Assembly: GCF_016583745.1 (NCBI RefSeq)
Contig: NZ_NRRQ01000005.1
Coordinates: forward strand, 1 to 64,000
Source: Chromatium okenii
GTDB taxonomy: Bacteria > Pseudomonadota > Gammaproteobacteria > Chromatiales > Chromatiaceae
Length of the DNA stretch: 64,000 nucleotides
Reading direction: 5' to 3'
Shown: piece by piece, positions 1 to 7,600 of the stretch
How positions within the stretch are numbered: position 1 is the first letter of the stretch
Layout: each line of letters opens with the position of its first letter
Notes under the pieces: generated by a model
Databases searched by the model: none
Told to the model about the DNA's origin: nothing
Seen by the model: only the letters and a program-made list of their open reading frames with translations
Made by a program: the position numbers and the translations under genes

Positions 1-281
1 GAGCCTATCAGCATTATTTGGCTCCTTGAGGATAACGGTCTTTAACATTGCTTCACTTATGTTCACCATACCTTCCAAGCCTAGCTCCCATCCACTTTAA
101 TGCTAGTAGAGTTGATTTTATCTCACGATTCCATCTTCTGACCTTCCGGTCACGGGCTACATTTTCACCAAGGCTTCAGACGGTTTGTTACCAATTCCGC
201 CTGCTCGGTTAGACTACTGCTAGGAAAATAGCAGGTTTTCTCAACAAAATCGTTGGAAAACAATTACTTATACGGCTTACC
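1..281. other. Unassigned left-edge sequence, possible group II intron remnant
   Basis: No supportable protein gene. Read on the minus strand the stretch from about 240 down to 1 is GA-rich and looks like structured RNA, with small self-complementary segments such as GACCTTCCGGTC near 139. It vaguely recalls domain I of bacterial group II introns. That resemblance is from memory and weak. A short minus-strand reading frame near the edge (MVNISEAMLKTV) stays open to position 1, so the element or gene would continue outside the window. It directly abuts the IS630 tail at 282. Confidence 0.25.
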
Positions 282-494
282 TTGTCGCACTTATTTCTTC
301 CTCCTTATTTTCCTGATCTCAACCCAATTGAACAGATATGGAAATCTATTAAGCGGGAAGTTTCTGTAGAATTTATCTATTCTAATGAGTACTTAAAGTC
401 AGTCATCTCTGATTCTTGGGCTGTATTCAGCAAATCATCAAGCTATGCTAAGGGCTGGATAGAACAGTTCGTGCCTTGGGTGCTGTATGGTTAG
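282..494 (+). pseudogene. IS630-family transposase, C-terminal fragment
   Basis: Only about 70 C-terminal residues remain. They carry the family hallmark LPPYFPDLNPIEQIW, which contains the last catalytic glutamate of the DDE triad. An IS630-type tail follows (FSKSSSYAKGWIEQF). The N-terminal helix-turn-helix and the first two catalytic aspartates are absent, so no active transposase can be made. The apparent TTG at 282 is only the first in-frame start-like codon. The stop at 492-494 is followed by a probable element end near TGCGGACAAC TA; IS630 elements insert at TA. The fragment runs straight into the next broken gene, which suggests its insertion removed that gene's start. Confidence 0.8.
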
Positions 495-721
495 TTTTGC
501 GGACAACTATAAGCAAACATGCTGAAGAGATGGTGCGAGAACGCGGTATTGATTTGGCTTGGCTAAATATGACACTCCAAACACCGGATATGTTTCAATG
601 CGATCAAAATGATCTGACACTGATTCATGTATGGCGTCGCATTCCTGAATTTGGCAACCGCACCTTGCGTGTCATTTACAATCGCACCAAAATGCCACCT
701 CATATAGTCGATCCAGAATAA
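476..721 (+). pseudogene. DUF4258-type toxin-like protein, truncated at both ends
   Basis: The recognisable part (about 509-700) encodes SKHAEEMVRERGIDLAWL, LIHVWRRIPEFGNRTLRVIYN. This matches the DUF4258 pattern of a conserved S-x-H-A near the N-terminus and a hydrophobic strand near the end. DUF4258 proteins are small RelE-like putative toxins, often paired with DUF2283 or similar partners. Here the first codons are contributed by the IS630 tail (TTG at 476) and the last five residues (IVDPE) by a MITE that begins at 703. Both natural ends are therefore lost. I infer a fossil. Expression of a stable product is doubtful. Confidence 0.6.
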
Positions 722-797
722 ATTGATTGCTGCGCAACAAGCATAATTGAAGGCAGTGCGCCGATTTTGACAATCATTTTGTGGTGGATCGACTATA
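703..797 (+). repeat. MITE copy 1 (about 95 bp, terminal inverted repeats)
   Basis: It starts TATAGTCGATCCA (703-715) and ends TGGATCGACTATA (785-797), a perfect 13-bp terminal inverted repeat. The interior is shared with the copies at 1584-1677 (inverted) and 4525-4600 (truncated). It has no coding capacity. The terminal TA suggests a TA target duplication, as in IS630/Tc1-type elements, and an IS630 fragment lies 200 bp upstream, although no parent element with these ends is seen. It fuses the 3' end of a DUF4258 remnant to a 5'-truncated DUF4160 gene. Confidence 0.85.
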
Positions 798-1023
798 TAC
801 ATTGAATACTCAAAAACATCATCTGCCCCATATTCATGTTAGGTACAATGAATACAAAATCGTGTTGGCAATTCCTAATGGTGAGATATTGGAAGGTCAA
901 TTGCTGAACCGCCAAATGAAATTGTTGCAAGCGTGGATTGAATTGCATCAGAATGAGTTGATGGCAGATTGGTTTTTAGCGTCCAGCGGGCAAACTCCAT
1001 TTAAAATAGATCCATTACGTTAA
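781..1023 (+). pseudogene. DUF4160 toxin-like protein, module 1, N-terminus replaced by MITE
   Basis: The residues HHLPHIHVRYNEYKIVLAIP and NRQMKLLQAWIELHQNEL are typical of DUF4160, a small protein encoded next to DUF2442 and generally regarded as the toxin-like half of the pair. The normal start (MPTISMFYGI-type, compare 2151) is missing. The reading frame opens on a GTG inside the MITE end, so MVDRLYT is MITE-derived. About 15-20 native residues are lost, while the rest up to FKIDPLR is intact. A DUF2442 gene follows 12 nt later with its own Shine-Dalgarno. A truncated product may still be made, but I judge it probably non-functional. Confidence 0.7.
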
Positions 1024-1035
1024 GGAGATTTGGAA

Positions 1036-1266
1036 ATGACACCAGATGCTATTCAGGTTAAACCATTACCTGATTTTCGTCTTGAAGTTGATTTCGCAAC
1101 AGGCGAACATCGCGTTTTTGATATGAAGCCGTATCTTTCATATCCCGCATTCGCGCCACTAGCTGATGATAATTTATTTATGAAAGCATTCATTGTTCAT
1201 GGCGTCATCACTTGGAACGATGAAATCGATCTTTCTCCTGATACGCTTTATTTATTAGCCGCGTAG
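1036..1266 (+). CDS. DUF2442 protein, module 1 (putative antitoxin-like partner)
   Basis: A 76-residue protein with the DUF2442 layout: an N-terminal strand (IQVKPLPDFRLEVDFATGE), the central FDMKPYL, then WNDEIDLSPDTLYLLA at the end. DUF2442 genes usually lie directly behind DUF4160 genes and are thought to form a toxin-antitoxin-like pair; function is unproven. I chose ATG 1036 because AAGGAG at 1022-1027 lies 8 nt before it. The upstream TTG at 1030 would be only 2 nt from the ribosome site. The coding region is intact although its DUF4160 partner is truncated. It is the best preserved member of the array. Confidence 0.8.
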   Translation: MTPDAIQVKPLPDFRLEVDFATGEHRVFDMKPYLSYPAFAPLADDNLFMKAFIVHGVITWNDEIDLSPDTLYLLAA

Positions 1267-1404
1267 GTTGGGTTGCCGCTGTTTGGCGACCTGACTGGGT
1301 GAGATGAGAATGCCCGCCGCTTGATTGAAAAATTGGGCGGCGTTTTTTTGTTGGTGGAGTGGTTTATACTTAAGTCACAGCAATTGACGCAACGGAGTTG
1401 ACGA
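1266..1404 (+). repeat. Intergenic direct repeat unit A with terminator-like hairpin
   Basis: The segment runs from GGTTGGGTTGCCGCTG through GACCTGACTGGGTGAGA to GGAGTTGACGA just before ATG 1405. It recurs at about 2024-2150 before the third module, with small differences. Inside, CGCCGC pairs with GCGGCG and is followed by T7 (about 1315-1350), a plausible Rho-independent terminator for module 1. The 3' part (ACAGCAATTGACGCAACGGAGTTGACGA) supplies the leader and ribosome site of the next module. The repeat therefore marks the boundaries of a tandem duplication. Confidence 0.75.
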
Positions 1405-1763
1405 ATGCCGGTATTATCAGTTTTCTTTGGCATCATCATACGCATGTGGCATGATGACCATCCGCCACCGCATATTCATGTTGAATATCAAGGATTTGAG
1501 GCCATCGTTGCCATAAAAACTGGACAGGTGTTGCAAGGATCACTGCCACGCAAGGTTGCTAGTATTGTCAGCGATTGGTGTCATATAGTCGATCCACCAC
1601 AAAATGATTGTCAAAATCGGCGCAGCACCTTCAATCCTACTGTTGTGCCGCAATCAATTTATTCTGGCTTGGCTATAATCATCAAATTGAGCTGCTCAAT
1701 AATTGGGAATATACTCAACGCTTTGAACCACTCGAACGTATTCAAGGAGCCGATCGTGATTAA
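1405..1763 (+). pseudogene. DUF4160 toxin-like protein, module 2, split by MITE
   Basis: The N-terminal part (MPVLSVFFGIIIRMW, HPPPHIHVEYQGFEAIVAI, then SDWCH) is a clean DUF4160 start. At 1584 a MITE interrupts it. After the MITE the original frame resumes as HQIELLNNWEYTQRF and ERIQGADRD and ends at TAA 1761-1763, but it is out of frame with the 5' part. The MITE instead opens a read-through into DUF2442, giving a 200-residue chimaeric frame (1405-2007) with about 30 MITE-derived residues and about 25 frameshifted ones in the middle. I interpret this as gene disruption rather than a real fusion protein. Confidence 0.8.
1584..1677 (-). repeat. MITE copy 2 (inverted relative to copy 1)
   Basis: It starts TATAGTCGATCCA (1584-1596) and ends TCTGGCTTGGCTATA near 1677. 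It is the reverse complement of the 703-797 element, with a few substitutions in the right terminal repeat (CTTGG for ATCGA). It is inserted in the DUF4160 gene of module 2. Its length (94 bp) is not a multiple of three, so the host gene is frameshifted. The degenerate right end suggests this copy is older than copy 1. Confidence 0.85.
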
Positions 1764-2007
1764 AGTTTTAGAGTGTCATTATCTTGGAAATTATCGCTTT
1801 GAATTACTATTTTCTGGTGGCGAATGCGGTCAATTTGACGTACTGACGTACTGCCGCAACAAACAAGGTTCGTTGCTCAAACCATTACAATCAGAAGAGT
1901 ATGTACAGCGATGTTTTATTGACGCTGGTGCTTTAGGATGGCCGAATGGTTTAGATTTATCACCAGCACGTCTGTATGAACTGAGCGGGTTGTGCGCAGC
2001 GGCATGA
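1756..2007 (+). CDS. DUF2442 protein, module 2
   Basis: About 83 residues (IKVLECHYLGNYRFELLFSG, GQFDVLTYCR, then WPNGLDLSPARLYELSG) with the DUF2442 pattern. The natural start is the GTG at 1756, which overlaps the ancestral DUF4160 stop in GTGATTAA. This implies translational coupling in the original pair. AAGGAG at 1744-1749 is a good ribosome site. The tail GLCAAA is slightly extended compared with module 1. The coding sequence is intact but its partner is dead, so it is an orphan putative antitoxin-like gene. Confidence 0.75.
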   Translation: MIKVLECHYLGNYRFELLFSGGECGQFDVLTYCRNKQGSLLKPLQSEEYVQRCFIDAGALGWPNGLDLSPARLYELSGLCAAA

Positions 2008-2023
2008 CTTGGTGAAGCAGCGT

Positions 2024-2150
2024 CGGTTGGGTTGCTGCTGTTTGGCGACCTGACTGGGTGAGAGAAAATGCCCGCCGCTTGGTTTTGAATTGAGCAGCGA
2101 GTTTTTTGTTGGGTGGAGGAATACAGCAATTGCCGCAGCGGAGTTGACGA
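2024..2150 (+). repeat. Intergenic direct repeat unit B
   Basis: A second copy of the 1266-1404 spacer: GGTTGGGTTGCTGCTGTTTGG, GACCTGACTGGGTGAGA, CCCGCCGCTTGG, then TTTTTTGTTGGGTGGAG, CAGCAATTGCCGCAG and GGAGTTGACGA before ATG 2151. The hairpin is less perfect here (GCTGC paired with GCAGC-like bases). The two copies make clear that three DUF4160/DUF2442 modules arose as tandem units with a shared leader and terminator. Confidence 0.75.
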
Positions 2151-2433
2151 ATGCCGACGATTAGCATGTTTTATGGGATATTGATCTGTTTATATTTTTA
2201 TGACAACGAGCGACACCAACTGCCACATATATTCATGCAAAATATCAAGGTTAAATGGCTTCATTTTTGATTCTTAATGGCACGGTATTGAGCGGTAATT
2301 TACCAATTGCTAAAATGCGTTTAGTGCAAGCATGGATTGAAATTCACCGTGAATCGCTATTAGCCAATTGGGAACTGGGCTGTCAATGGTCAAAAACCCT
2401 TTCAAATTGATCCACTACGCTAGGTATGATCGT
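2151..2433 (+). pseudogene. DUF4160 toxin-like protein, module 3, frameshifted
   Basis: It begins ATGCCGACG (MPTISMFYGILI, YFYDNERHQLPHI), then shifts frame at about 2232. In the shifted frame the remainder is recognisable: HAKYQG, then SFLILNGTVLSGNLPIAKMR and LVQAWIEIHRESLLANWELG, with further stops near the end. At least one frameshift and one stop (TGA near 2268 in the first frame) inactivate it. The N-terminus shows what module 1 lost. Confidence 0.75.
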
Positions 2434-2434
2434 C

Positions 2435-2510
2435 ATGGGAACTGTGATTCGAGTCATTCCACGAGAAGATTTTTTTTAGAACTATGGTTCAATACGGGAG
2501 AACATCAGAT
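2435..2510 (+). pseudogene. DUF2442 remnant, module 3, cut by an IS element
   Basis: The start MGTVIRVIPRE is followed by a T8 run where the frame slips. The second frame gives FFLELWFNTGEHQI, the N-terminal DUF2442 strand pair. The IS element beginning at 2507 removes everything beyond. The poly-T tract is a likely site of the slip mutation. The rest of the gene is not found on the far side of the IS pair, so part of the locus was deleted. Confidence 0.7.
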
Positions 2511-2660
2511 TTGCACCCATCGTTGTAACAGGTTGTTTTATAAGCATTATTTTCGATAATGCCTCCTATTTACAGTGCCATTACCAACGAGTATTGCAAA
2601 GCCTTGCTTTATAGGTAGTATTACACTCGATAAATTACATAAGCTATTTTGAGGTGAGCT

Positions 2661-3602
2661 ATGATTTTTGAAAAATTCAAGAACCTAAACATCGATCGTA
2701 CAACAAAAGCGATGATTGGAATGAGTCGAAAAAAATTCGACGAGCTTGTGCCAGTTTTTATTGCTTCTTATCATGCCATACAAGAAGAACGCTTGTAAAA
2801 TAAAGAAATTAAATGTTTGCCAAAAGGTGGTTTTCGTGGTGCGCTTGATACCCATGAAAAACAGTTATTTTTTCTTCTTTTTTATTTGTAGTGGTTACGC
2901 AGTTGGATGCCTAAGTTCCTGATTTAATTGAAACTTGGTTTGTGCAGTGCGTAACCGCGTTTTCATAAAAATCAACGACTTAACTTTCAACTGCGTAACT
3001 CGTAGAAACCTTGAATGTTTACCCAAAACGCGCTTTTGAAAGCGTAGAAAATTTTACTCAAGCCATTGAAAAATATGAACAAATAATCATTGATGGGGTA
3101 GAGGTACCATGTGTTAGACCTTCTGAGAAGGATCGCCAAAAAGATCATTACAGTGGTAAAAAAACTCCATACTGTCAAGTCGATAATTATTACTGGTCAA
3201 AACAGAAAAGTTATCTACCTGAGTCACATTTATGGTGGTCGTAACCACGATTACTCAATAATGAAATCGGAATTTGATATGGATAAGCAGTGGTTTGTCG
3301 ATGTTACAGTTCGAGCTGATCTTGGTTTTTTAGGTTTAGTTAATGACTATGGGTTCAAATCTGATCTCAGGTTGCCTAACAAAAAACCTCGAAAATCAAA
3401 AAATAATCTTTCACCAGAACTCACTAAACAGCAGAAGATAGAAAACCGCGCACATGCACAACGTCGCATTTTTGTTGAGCATTCGATTGGTGGAATGAAA
3501 CATTTTCACTGTCTGACGCACCGGATCAGAAGCCAGTCAAGTGTCATTATGGATCAGTTCTTTGGACTGGCAGCTGGTCTTTGGAACTTCAACATCTCTT
3601 AA
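2661..3602 (+). pseudogene. IS5-like transposase, copy 1, multiply broken
   Basis: It starts MIFEKFKNLNIDRTTKAMIG at ATG 2661. Codon 46 is TAA (2796-2798) where copy 2 has lysine. At about 2890 a 106-bp foreign segment replaces roughly 100 bp of the gene. At 3158-3164 an A7 tract separates the frame ending SHLWWS (3244) from the frame that continues LHTVKSIIITGQNRKVIYLS to 3602. The C-terminus, missing from copy 2, includes RIFVEHSIGG with the presumed catalytic glutamate. It is not functional as it stands. Confidence 0.8.
2894..2999. repeat. 106-bp non-coding element with 12-bp perfect terminal inverted repeats
   Basis: GTTACGCAGTTG (2894-2905) and CAACTGCGTAAC (2988-2999) bound 82 bp that match nothing else in the window. 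Comparison with copy 2 of the IS shows this segment replaces about 100 bp of transposase coding sequence rather than simply adding to it. The change was therefore insertion plus deletion, or recombination. Size and ends fit a MITE. No obvious target duplication is seen, though TAG occurs close to both borders. Confidence 0.65.
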
Positions 3603-3634
3603 AAATTCAGATATTTAACATTCGGTACAAATCT

Positions 3635-4370
3635 ATTATTTTTTGATTTTCGAGGTTTTTTGTTAGGCAACCTGAGATCAGATTTGAACCCATAGTCATT
3701 AACTAAACCTAAAAACCCAAGATCAGCCCGAACTGTAACATCGACAAACCACTGCTTATCCATATCAAATTCCGATTTCATTATTGAGTAATCGTGGTTA
3801 CGACCACCATAAATGTGGCTCAGATAGATAACTTTTCTGTTTTGACCAGTAATAATTATCGACTTGACAGTATGGAGTTTTTTTACCACTGTAATGATCT
3901 TTTTGGCGATCCTTCTCAGAAGGTCTAACACATGGTACCTCTACCCCATCAATGATTATTTGTTCATAACTTTCAGTGTCTTGAGTAAAATCTTCTACGC
4001 TTTCAAAAGCGCGTTTTGGGTAAACATTCAAGGTTTCTAAACTCTTTTTTAGGATAGGCATATGTGTTTTAACAGCATCGTGAGCGTGCCCCGCACTGAG
4101 ATCAAAAAGGAATCCAATAACATCAAATGTAGGGTATGTTTTCAAATAAAAAAGAAGAAAAAATAACTGTTTTTCATGAGTATCAAGCGCACCACGAAAA
4201 CCACCTTTTGGCAAACATTTAATTTCTTTATTTTTCAAGCGTTCTTCTTGTATGGCATGATAAGAAGCAATAAAAACTGGCACAAGCTCGTCGAACTTTT
4301 TTCGACTCATTCCAATCATCGCTTTTGTTGTACGATCGATGTTTAGGTTCTTAAATTTTTCAAAAATCAT
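3635..4370 (-). pseudogene. IS5-like transposase, copy 2, C-terminus lost
   Basis: The N-terminal frame (ATG 4370, MIFEKFKNLN) is intact for about 190 residues to 3798, including the stretch lost from copy 1 (TYPTFDVIGFLFDLSAGHAH, IIIDGVEVP with the expected catalytic aspartate region). At 3878-3884 the same homopolymer (T7 on the plus strand, A7 in the gene) changes frame, and the second frame continues LHTVKSIIITGQ to about 3640. The last ~65 residues with the final catalytic glutamate are missing, so neither copy encodes a complete enzyme. Confidence 0.8.
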
Positions 4371-4524
4371 AGATCACCTCAAAATAGCTTATGTAGTTTA
4401 TCGAGTGTAATACTACCTATAAAGCAAGACTTTGCAATACTCGTTGGTGATGGCACTGTAAATAGGAGGCATTATCGACAATAATGCTTATAAAACAATC
4501 TGTTACAACGATGGGTACAAATCT
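3635..4524 (-). mobile_element. IS5-like insertion sequence, copy 2 (3'-truncated)
   Basis: An inverted second copy. Its left end is the GGTACAAATCT at 4514-4524 and its right end is missing, cut where copy 1 ends at 3634. The shared sequence is nearly identical to copy 1. It interrupts the third MITE copy (the remnant begins at 4525). The inverted pair could form a long hairpin and may have promoted the surrounding deletions. Confidence 0.8.
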
Positions 4525-4600
4525 ATTGATTGCTGCGCAACAAGCATTATTGAAGGTAGTGCGCGGATTTCGACAATCATTTTATGTTGGATCGACTATA
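4525..4600 (+). repeat. MITE copy 3, left end removed by IS insertion
   Basis: ATTGATTGCTGCGCAACAAG through TGGATCGACTATA (4588-4600) corresponds to the right 76 bp of the 703-797 element, same orientation, with a few substitutions. The left ~20 bp are replaced by the end of IS copy 2. It ends 12 nt beyond the stop codon of the histidine kinase gene, so it marks the border between accessory DNA and the stable chromosome. Confidence 0.8.
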
Positions 4601-4612
4601 TGCAACTGTTCT

Positions 4613-7600
4613 TTAAGGTTGCGCACATAATGGCAATTTTATAAAAAAGGTTGTGCCCTGCCCCGGCACGCTGGCTGCCCAAATGTGTCCGCCCATGCGT
4701 GTCAATGCTTTACGCACAATCGCCAAACCAATTCCCGTGCCGGGATATTCATCAGCAGGTTGTAAGCGTTGAAACATTTCAAAAATGCGGTCGTGGAATT
4801 GCATTGCAAAACCAATGCCGTTGTCTTTAACGGCAACAACTAAATGTTGTTTCATTGCGCTGGCGCTGAATTCGATGATCGGCGGTCTATCGGAGAGATG
4901 AAATTTAAGCGCGTTGTCTAATACATTTCGCAGCACCAACGCTAAACCATCTGGATCAGCTTGCACCAAAGGGCGTGTGTCAAACTGTAAATGCACTTTG
5001 GCGTTGCTGGTGTAAAGTTCATCTGTGCGTTCAGCAATGATGCACTCCAGTAAACTGAGTAAATCTAAACTGATGCCCTGCATTTCTCGCCGTTCCATGC
5101 GCGAATAAGCCAGTAAATCTTCAATCAACTGCCCCATTTGCGCCACGCCGCGCCGCACGTTGCGCAAAAATAACTGCCCTTCTTCATTGAGATGTTGCCA
5201 GTGTTCTTCAATGAGCAAACGACTGTAGCCATCAATGCCGCGCAAAGGTGCTTTCAAATCATGCGATACGGAATAAGTAAAGGTTTCTAGTTCCTTGTTA
5301 ATCGTTGCTAATTCCGCCGTGCGTTGCGCCACCCGTTCCTCTAATTCCGCATTTAACTGAATCACTGCCGCTTCAGCGCGTTTGCGTTCCGTTACATCGC
5401 GCACCACAGCAATAAATTGATGGCTATCCGGTAATTGATTGAGCCGAGCTTCAAATTGCCGTATTCCGTTGGGCATTGGCAATTCATAATGACAGGATAC
5501 TAATCGCCCGTGCGCGATGATTTGTTCAATACACTTTTCAAATTGCAGCGCCACATCCAGCGGGAGCACGTCGCGGAATCGTCGCCCCAAAAAGGTGGAC
5601 GGCGGAACATATAAGCCTTCATCGTGACTGGCGCGATAATCACAAATGGTGCCGTCGGGATCGACGAGAAAAAACAAATCGGGCAACACTTGGAACACAG
5701 AATCCAGCAAAATCGCGTTTTGGCGGGCTTCCAATTGCGCCCGTTTACGACGGCTGATGTCTTGCATGGCACCTTCTATCCGCACCACCTGCCCGCCTTC
5801 AACCACCGGCAAGCCAATTGTGCGCACCCATTTATGAACACCCCGCGCACTCATCATTTCTAATTCTAAATCATAGGGTTGCGCTTGCGTGATCGCCTGT
5901 TGCACCGCTTGCTCTAATTGCGTCCGCATCACGCCATGAAACAGGTTCAAGCCCTGCGCCACCGTCGCCGGAGTGTCCGGCGGCAGGTCTTGAATCCGCG
6001 CCGTTTCCTCCGTCCATGAACCAGTGTGGGTTGTAACGTCAAATTCCCAACCGCCCACCTTGGCCAAGCGTCCGGTGCGATCTAATACTTCTTTTTGATA
6101 ACGCACCGCTTCTTCTGCCTGTTTGCGCTGCCGTTCATTGTCAATGAATTCCAAACCGAAACTTAAATCTTGCGTTAATTCATTTAATAACCGCAGCTCT
6201 TTAATGTCAAAAAAGCCCGGCGTGGCTGCGTACAAATTGAATGTGCCCCGCACCGTGCCGCTAATCCGCAGCGGAAACGCAGCGGAGGAGCGATAGCCCA
6301 GCGCCAGCGCCCGTTCCCGCCAAGGTTCCATGCACGGATCGGTGGCGATGTCGTTACAGACCACCGCTTGTCCGTGCTCAAGCGCCAGCAGCGTTGGGCC
6401 GTGCTGGCGCGTGTCATCGCGCAACGATAGCTGTAATTGATCGAGATAATCTGCCACTGCGCCAGCATGAGCTAACGGTTGGAGTGCGCCGGACTGCGCA
6501 TCCACCGCGCCCAGCCATGCCATTTGAAAGCCGCCCACTTCGACAGCAATCCGGCAGGCTTCGTGATACAGCAGCGCCGGATCGCGCAGCCGCACGACCG
6601 CGCAGTTGATACCGCTCAACACGGCATAAATGCGATTCAAGCTGCGGATGCGGGCTTCTGCCTGCCGGTGCTGGCGCAGGTCAATGCTGGTGCAGCGGAT
6701 CGTCAACGGAAAGCCGCGGGGATCGGTGATCAGCGTGGCGGAATGCAGCACCGGCACCCGGCTGCCGTCGGCGCTCTTGAAATACAGCTCCACCGGCGCG
6801 GCAGTGCCCTGTTTCAACGCCTGCAACTGTTGCGCAAACAGCTTTTGTCCGGTGTGCGTGAGCAGCGCATTGATGTTGGCGCATCCAACCAAGTCCTCGC
6901 GCCGCCGCCCGAGCAGCGCCAGCGCGGTCTCGTTGATTTCTACAATCTGTCCATCGGGCGCGAGGGTGTGATAGCAACAGGGCGCGTTTTCATACAGCGA
7001 GGCAAAACGATTGCGCGATTCCGTCAGCTCGCGCTCCGAAATAAAGCGGGCAACGGCGGCGGCGTACACGTCAGCAAAGGCGGTGACGCGCTGCAAATCG
7101 TGATGATCGTAGTCGCTGGTTTTATTGGCCAACGCGATCATGCCCAGCACGCGCCCTTGTGACAGACAGGGCACGCCCATGAATTTGCGGATCGGTAAAT
7201 GTCCGGGCGGCGTGCCCACGCTCACGGGATGCGCAAAAGGATCGTTAGCAATCAACGGCATCCGGTTGTCGAGCACCCAGCCACCCAACCCGCTCGGCTT
7301 TTCAAACACCACCGTTTTGCCGGCGACCTGACACTGCGCAAAGATGTTGCGGGTCATCGTCGGCGTGATTAAAAACCCCGTCACCGCGTCGATATAACCC
7401 ACAAAACCAAACTCGCTGTGCGTTACCGCCCGGCAGTGCTCCAACACCAAATGCGATAACGCATCGAGATCGGGCGTGTTGAGACAGGTGCGCAGCGCCG
7501 TAAACAGTTCGGTGTGCCAAGGTGGTGCCGGTTCCGCTGGCAGTGGCAGCGCCAACGGCACGAGACGCGGCAACTGTGCGCCCAAGTAGGTGCAGATACG

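Larger units (their letters stand above)
2507..3634 (+). mobile_element. IS5-like insertion sequence, copy 1 (defective)
   Basis: The left end AGATTTGCACC (2507-2517) and right end GGTACAAATCT (3624-3634) are inverted repeats with one mismatch. The element is about 1.13 kb with one transposase locus in two overlapping frames. It lies head-to-head with copy 2, whose gene it truncates at 3635. The DDE-type transposase (SGKK, VEHSIGGMKHF) resembles the IS5/HARBI1-like group. It is defective through a nonsense codon and an internal replacement. Confidence 0.8.

Noticed and set aside
1405-2007. A genuine 200-residue DUF4160-DUF2442 fusion protein
   Set aside because: The middle is encoded by a MITE that also occurs at 703 and 4525. 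The original frames on both sides can be reconstructed as two separate overlapping genes.
1-4600. Prophage or integrative element
   Set aside because: No integrase, phage structural or conjugation gene is present; only IS fragments, MITEs and TA relics.
6479-7162. 227-codon plus-strand frame antisense to the histidine kinase
   Set aside because: It lies wholly opposite conserved GAF/PAS coding sequence and shows no recognisable protein features.
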